Assembly (NCBI GenBank): GCA_031289975.1
Contig: JAITOM010000378.1
Location: 1-9,844 of the forward strand
Direction: 5' to 3'
DNA length: 9,844 bases
Source: Methanobrevibacter sp.
Lineage (GTDB): Archaea > Methanobacteriota > Methanobacteria > Methanobacteriales > Methanobacteriaceae
A program made the position numbers and the translations under genes. Within the stretch, counting starts at the first letter, position 1; each line of letters opens with the position of its first letter. The notes beneath the pieces are model-generated. The model ran no database searches, had not been told where the DNA came from, and saw nothing but the letters and a program-made list of their open reading frames with translations. Positions 6,947-9,844 of this stretch are shown here, piece after piece.

Positions 6947-7108
6947 ATGTTGTCCTTAATGATAGAAAATCTTATAAGTATTTTAATAGCATTTATATTT
7001 ATTTATATTGCTTATAAAGTGTTAAAATGTTTAATTCCCTTAATTATCCTGTTTTTATTATTATATTTACTTAATAACTTTTTAAAATTTTCTACCTTTT
7101 TAAATTAA
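6947..7108 (+). CDS. Putative small two-helix membrane protein
   Basis: This is a 53-codon frame from ATG 6947 to TAA 7106-7108; ATG 6959 would give 49 codons. The product is almost wholly hydrophobic: helix one at about residues 9-22 (ISILIAFIFIYIAY), a short basic turn with K24, K27 and C28, then helix two at about 29-42 (LIPLIILFLLLYLL) and a short NNFLKF tail. Such two-helix hairpins fit a real inner-membrane peptide better than random AT-rich translation: the charged residues sit only at the ends and in the turn. It ends 16 nt before the guaAb ATG and starts just after a good TATA box, so the two are probably one transcript. I recognise no family. Against it: no ribosome binding site, and T-rich DNA yields hydrophobic frames by chance. 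Confidence 0.5.
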   Translation: MLSLMIENLISILIAFIFIYIAYKVLKCLIPLIILFLLLYLLNNFLKFSTFLN

Positions 7109-7124
7109 TTTTTAGTGTGTGAAA

Positions 7125-8051
7125 ATGTTGAATCTTAATGATTTTATAGAAAACTCTATTAAAAATATTAAAAATGAAATTGGAAATGATAAAGCCATAA
7201 TAGCTCTTTCTGGAGGGATTGATAGTTCAGTATGTTCTGTACTTGTAAAAAATGCTATTGGTGAAAATTTAACAGCTATTTTTGTTGATCATGGATTTTT
7301 AAGGGAAGGAGAAGCTGATGAAGTAATAAATCTATTCAAAAATAGGTTGAATTTTAAATATATTGATGCAAGTGAAGAATTTTTAAAAGGACTTAAAGGA
7401 GTAATAGATCCAGAAAAAAAGAGAAAAATCATTGGAAAAATTTTTATTGATGTTTTTGAAAGAGAAGCAGAAAAAATTCACTCTAAGTTTCTTGTTCAAG
7501 GCACAATAGCTCCAGATTGGATTGAAAGCGAAGGTAAGATAAAATCCCATCATAATCTATCTTTACCTGGAGGAATGGTTTTAAAAGTTGTTGAACCTAT
7601 TCGAGAACTTTATAAAGATGAAGTTAGAAATATTGGGCGAGAATTATCTCTTCCAGATAACTTAGTTAATAGACAACCTTTCCCTGGTCCAGGGTTAGCT
7701 GTTAGAATAATTGGTGAGATTACTAAAGAAAAATTAGATATTATAAGCAAAGCAGATTATATTGTGAGTGAAGAAGTTGAAAAAATAGGTTTAAATGAAG
7801 ATTTATGGCAATATTTTGCAGTTTTAACTGATTCTAAAGTGACTGGTGTTAAAGGTGATCAGAGAGACTTTGGTTATCTTGTTGTTATTAGAATGGTCAC
7901 TTCTTTAGATGCTATGACTGCGGAAGTTCCAGATTTACCATGGAATCTTATAAAAGCAATATCTAAAAAGATAACTTCTGAAATTAGCGAGGTTACCCAT
8001 GTTTCTCTTTCAATAAGTGATAAACCTCCAAGTACTATTGAATTTGCTTAA
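7125..8051 (+). CDS. guaAb: GMP synthase (glutamine-hydrolysing), ATP-pyrophosphatase subunit B
   Basis: The subunit adenylates XMP with ATP and replaces the AMP with ammonia to give GMP, the last step of guanine nucleotide synthesis. In many archaea the enzyme is split, with ammonia coming from a separate amidotransferase subunit, GuaAa. The 308 residues hold the PP-loop SGGIDSS (29-35), VQGTIAPDWIE (124-134), KIKSHHN (138-144), the family signature RQPFPGPGLAVR (183-194), GVKGDQRDF (241-249) and the C-terminal DKPPSTIEF (299-307). No key motif is missing. I chose ATG 7125 over GTG 7119: the resulting MLNLNDFIE start matches archaeal homologues, and GTGTGTGA (7115-7122) can then serve as a weak ribosome binding site. 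The gene follows the small membrane-protein ORF by 16 nt. The partner guaAa is not in this window. Confidence 0.95.
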   Translation: MLNLNDFIENSIKNIKNEIGNDKAIIALSGGIDSSVCSVLVKNAIGENLTAIFVDHGFLREGEADEVINLFKNRLNFKYIDASEEFLKGLKGVIDPEKKRKIIGKIFIDVFEREAEKIHSKFLVQGTIAPDWIESEGKIKSHHNLSLPGGMVLKVVEPIRELYKDEVRNIGRELSLPDNLVNRQPFPGPGLAVRIIGEITKEKLDIISKADYIVSEEVEKIGLNEDLWQYFAVLTDSKVTGVKGDQRDFGYLVVIRMVTSLDAMTAEVPDLPWNLIKAISKKITSEISEVTHVSLSISDKPPSTIEFA

Positions 8052-8243
8052 CTTAGGACTTATTCATCATAAATTTTATCTAAAATAATTATAACTATTT
8101 TCAATTTAACTTAATTAGAAATTTTGCAATGTGTCGTGTGCATGAGCCTTAATTTAATATTAATTTGAAATTTTTAAAAATATGATATTTAAAATAAATG
8201 ATTAATTACAAACATTTTTTACATCACTATAAAATAATTTTGA

Positions 8244-8276
8244 TTAAGCTTAAATATATTAGGTTAAGCTTAAATA
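8244..8276. promoter_or_regulatory. Two palindromic direct repeats, 20 bp apart
   Basis: TTAAGCTTAAATA occurs at 8244-8256 and again at 8264-8276. Its core TTAAGCTTAA is a perfect 10-bp palindrome. A 20-bp spacing is about two helical turns, so both sites face the same side of the DNA, as expected for a pair of dimeric regulator sites. It lies about 200 nt before fprA; any link to that gene is inference. Confidence 0.4.
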
Positions 8277-8390
8277 ATATTAAAATAATTATTCATCAAT
8301 GTTTTTATATTAATTAATATATTATTGAATTAAATAAATAATATAGATTATTAATTATAAAATAAATAGCTGTAATTAAATTAAAAAAGA

Positions 8391-8429
8391 TAATTATACT
8401 ATATATTAATTTAAGAAATAGTATAATTA
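8391..8429. promoter_or_regulatory. 12-bp inverted repeat over the probable fprA promoter
   Basis: TAATTATACTAT (8391-8402) and its exact complement ATAGTATAATTA (8418-8429) are separated by 15 nt. The best TATA-like element before fprA, ACTATATATTAA (about 8399-8409), overlaps the left arm and spacer, with purine-rich AAAAAAGA (8383-8390) just before it as a BRE. A start near 8430 would leave a leader of about 45 nt. The arrangement looks like an operator that would block TBP or RNA polymerase when bound. In such AT-rich DNA part of the match could be chance. Confidence 0.45.
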
Positions 8430-8467
8430 AAAGGATATTATAATTTAAAAAATAAAAAATTGTCTTT

Positions 8468-8475
8468 AAGGTGAT
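8468..8475 (+). promoter_or_regulatory. Ribosome binding site of fprA
   Basis: AAGGTGAT is an almost full match to the archaeal 16S anti-Shine-Dalgarno and ends three bases before the ATG at 8479. It settles the start. Confidence 0.8.
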
Positions 8476-8478
8476 ATT

Positions 8479-9699
8479 ATGATAGCAAATTCAATTAAAA
8501 TAGCTGATGGTGTATATTGGGTTGGTGCTTTAGACTGGGATATACGTGATTATCATGGTTACAAATTAGATGGTACAACATATAATTGTTATCTAATTTT
8601 TGGAAATAATAAGGTTGCATTAGTAGATAATGTATATCCAGGATTTTCATCTCAACTTTTAGCAAGAATAAAAGATGCTTTTGAAAAAGAAAATAGGGAT
8701 TTTAAAATAGATATTGTAGTCCAAAATCATATTGAAATGGATCATGTACACTCTTTATATGAAATCATTAAAAAATTTCCTGATGTAGAAGTTTATTCTT
8801 CAACAAGAGCAGTTTCAGGAATTAAAAACTTGTTCCCCTCATTAGAAGATTTTGAAATTAAAACTGTTAAAACTGGTGATAGTTTAGATCTTGGTGGTAA
8901 ATCTTTTACCTTTGTTGAAGCAACAATGTTACATTGGCCAGATAGTATGTTTTCATTTTTAAATGAAGATGGAATACTTTTTTCAAACGATGCTTTTGGT
9001 CAGCATATTTGTTTAAGTGAAAGGTTTGACCATGAAGTATCCAATGATTTATTAATGAGAGTTTCTAAAAAATTTTTTGCTAATCTTGTAACTCCTTCTT
9101 CTCAATTGCTAGTTAAGAAACTTGATGAAGTTAATAACTTAGGAGTTTTAGATAAGATTAAAATGATCGCTCCGTCTCATGGACAAATATGGACAAAACC
9201 TGGTGATATTGTTAATGCATATAAGGGATGGGCTACTGGAGAATGTAAGGATAAAATAACTTTTATTTATGATACGATGCATCATTCAACTCAAAAAATG
9301 GCTCATGCAATGATTGAAGGTGTTTTTTCAGAAGGTTTTGAAGTGAAAACCTTTTATTTACATCCTGATGAGAGAAGTGAAGCTGTAACCGATGTTTTAG
9401 ATAGTAAAGCTATTTGTTTAGGCAGTCCAACTATGATGAATAATCCATTTCCAAGTTTAGGAGACATCATTTTTTATTTCAACTGCCTAAGCTTCAATAA
9501 AACAGGCATAAATAAAAAAGCTGTTGTCTTTGGTTCTAAAGGTTGGGGTGGTGGAGCTGTTAAAAAAATTTCTAATCATTTACATGAATCTGGTTTTGAG
9601 ATATTTGAGGAGTACGATGTTTTAAATATTCCTCATGAAGAAGAACTAAAGAAATGTTTCGAAATAGGAAAAAAATTAGCTCAATCACTTAAAGATTAG
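8479..9699 (+). CDS. fprA: F420H2 oxidase FprA (A-type flavodiiron protein)
   Basis: FprA reduces O2 to water using reduced coenzyme F420, and it protects methanogens during oxygen exposure; the enzyme has been characterised from Methanobrevibacter arboriphilus. The 406 residues are full length. The N-terminal metallo-beta-lactamase-like domain (about 1-255) has the diiron ligands H84, E86, D88 and H89 in NHIEMDH, H152 in LHWPDS, D171 in SNDAFG and H234 in APSHG. All seven ligands are present. The C-terminal flavodoxin domain (about 257-406) has the FMN phosphate loop YDTMHHST (264-271), GSPTMMNNPFP (315-325) and FGSKGWGGGAV (351-361). The enzyme is cytoplasmic. No rubredoxin or other redox partner lies next to it, as expected for an F420-dependent type. 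The start is fixed by AAGGTGAT. An inverted repeat upstream suggests specific control. Confidence 0.95.
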   Translation: MIANSIKIADGVYWVGALDWDIRDYHGYKLDGTTYNCYLIFGNNKVALVDNVYPGFSSQLLARIKDAFEKENRDFKIDIVVQNHIEMDHVHSLYEIIKKFPDVEVYSSTRAVSGIKNLFPSLEDFEIKTVKTGDSLDLGGKSFTFVEATMLHWPDSMFSFLNEDGILFSNDAFGQHICLSERFDHEVSNDLLMRVSKKFFANLVTPSSQLLVKKLDEVNNLGVLDKIKMIAPSHGQIWTKPGDIVNAYKGWATGECKDKITFIYDTMHHSTQKMAHAMIEGVFSEGFEVKTFYLHPDERSEAVTDVLDSKAICLGSPTMMNNPFPSLGDIIFYFNCLSFNKTGINKKAVVFGSKGWGGGAVKKISNHLHESGFEIFEEYDVLNIPHEEELKKCFEIGKKLAQSLKD

Positions 9700-9702
9700 C
9701 TA

Positions 9703-9720
9703 ATTACTTTTATTTTATTC
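9703..9720 (+). terminator. Probable U-rich terminator of fprA
   Basis: Directly after the TAG, the sequence ATTACTTTTATTTTATTC contains several short T runs. Archaeal RNA polymerase commonly terminates at such U-rich tracts without a hairpin. The T-rich background lowers the value of the match. Confidence 0.35.
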
Positions 9721-9730
9721 ATTTAATATT

Positions 9731-9844
9731 TTAATTCATATTATTTTAATTCATATTATTTTAATTCATATTATTTTAATTCATATTATTTTAATTCATA
9801 TTATTTTAATTCATATTATTTTAATTCATATTATTTTAATTCAT
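9731..9844. repeat. Perfect 15-bp tandem repeat array, cut by the window edge
   Basis: The unit TTAATTCATATTATT is repeated seven times without a single change (9731-9835), followed by nine bases of an eighth copy at the last base of the window. The array must therefore continue or end outside. There are no spacers, so it is not CRISPR. Two of the three plus-strand frames are open (LIHII and NSYYF repeats), but no start or ribosome binding site precedes them. It is probably a non-coding minisatellite 3' of fprA. Confidence 0.9.

Larger units (their letters stand above)
8052..8478. other. Intergenic and regulatory region upstream of fprA
   Basis: No ORF of note is present. It holds a GC-richer patch at 8124-8147 (GTGTCGTGTGCATGAGCC), two 20-bp-spaced palindromes at 8244-8276, the inverted repeat at 8391-8429 and the fprA ribosome binding site. 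Its length and these repeats suggest fprA has its own regulated promoter and is not read through from guaAb. Confidence 0.5.

Noticed and set aside
7119..7124. GTG at 7119 as the guaAb start
   Set aside because: It would add only two residues, lacks a ribosome binding site and uses up the GTGA that can serve ATG 7125; homologues begin like the ATG form.
9731..9844. CRISPR array
   Set aside because: Units are contiguous 15-mers without spacers, and no cas gene is present.

Overview
The window looks like chromosomal DNA of a methanogenic archaeon of the order Methanobacteriales, most likely a Methanobrevibacter or close relative. Three things point there: the FprA-type F420H2 oxidase; archaeal-type tRNA m1G37 methyltransferase and stand-alone GMP synthase ATP-pyrophosphatase subunit genes; and extreme AT bias with TTTATATA-like boxes and GGTGAT-type ribosome binding sites. 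Genus is an inference; no rRNA is present. Only a little over half of the window is coding. The intergenic DNA is very AT-rich and carries small palindromes and repeats.

Layout. 1-472: non-coding, with four consecutive 3-nt-loop hairpins. 473-1540 (-): trm5, with a TTTATATA box just upstream and a second hairpin cluster at 1657-1719. 1541-2498: long gap whose end (about 2320-2498) is a GC-elevated island of unknown nature. 2499-2690 (-): small membrane-anchored zinc-ribbon protein (DUF2116 type). 2691-3259: gap with a pyrimidine-rich stretch and a 13-bp inverted repeat. 3260-3915 (+): decayed IS1182-like transposase with two frame breaks and a missing core. 3916-4441: gap with a perfect 11-bp hairpin, repeat copy 1 and a promoter. 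4442-6319 (+): 625-residue TPR protein with an unusual conserved C-terminal module. 6320-6946: gap with repeat copy 2. 6947-7108 (+): small two-helix membrane protein, probably co-transcribed with 7125-8051 (+) guaAb. 8052-8478: gap with operator-like repeats. 8479-9699 (+): fprA. 9731 to the window end: perfect 15-bp tandem repeats.

The genes do not form one pathway. They are housekeeping functions (tRNA modification, GMP synthesis), an oxygen-defence enzyme and accessory proteins of unknown role, each with its own promoter region. I see no convincing new multi-gene system. The best leads are the small membrane protein ahead of guaAb, the repeat pair bracketing the TPR gene, the inverted repeat over the probable fprA promoter, the GC island and the tandem array cut by the window edge.
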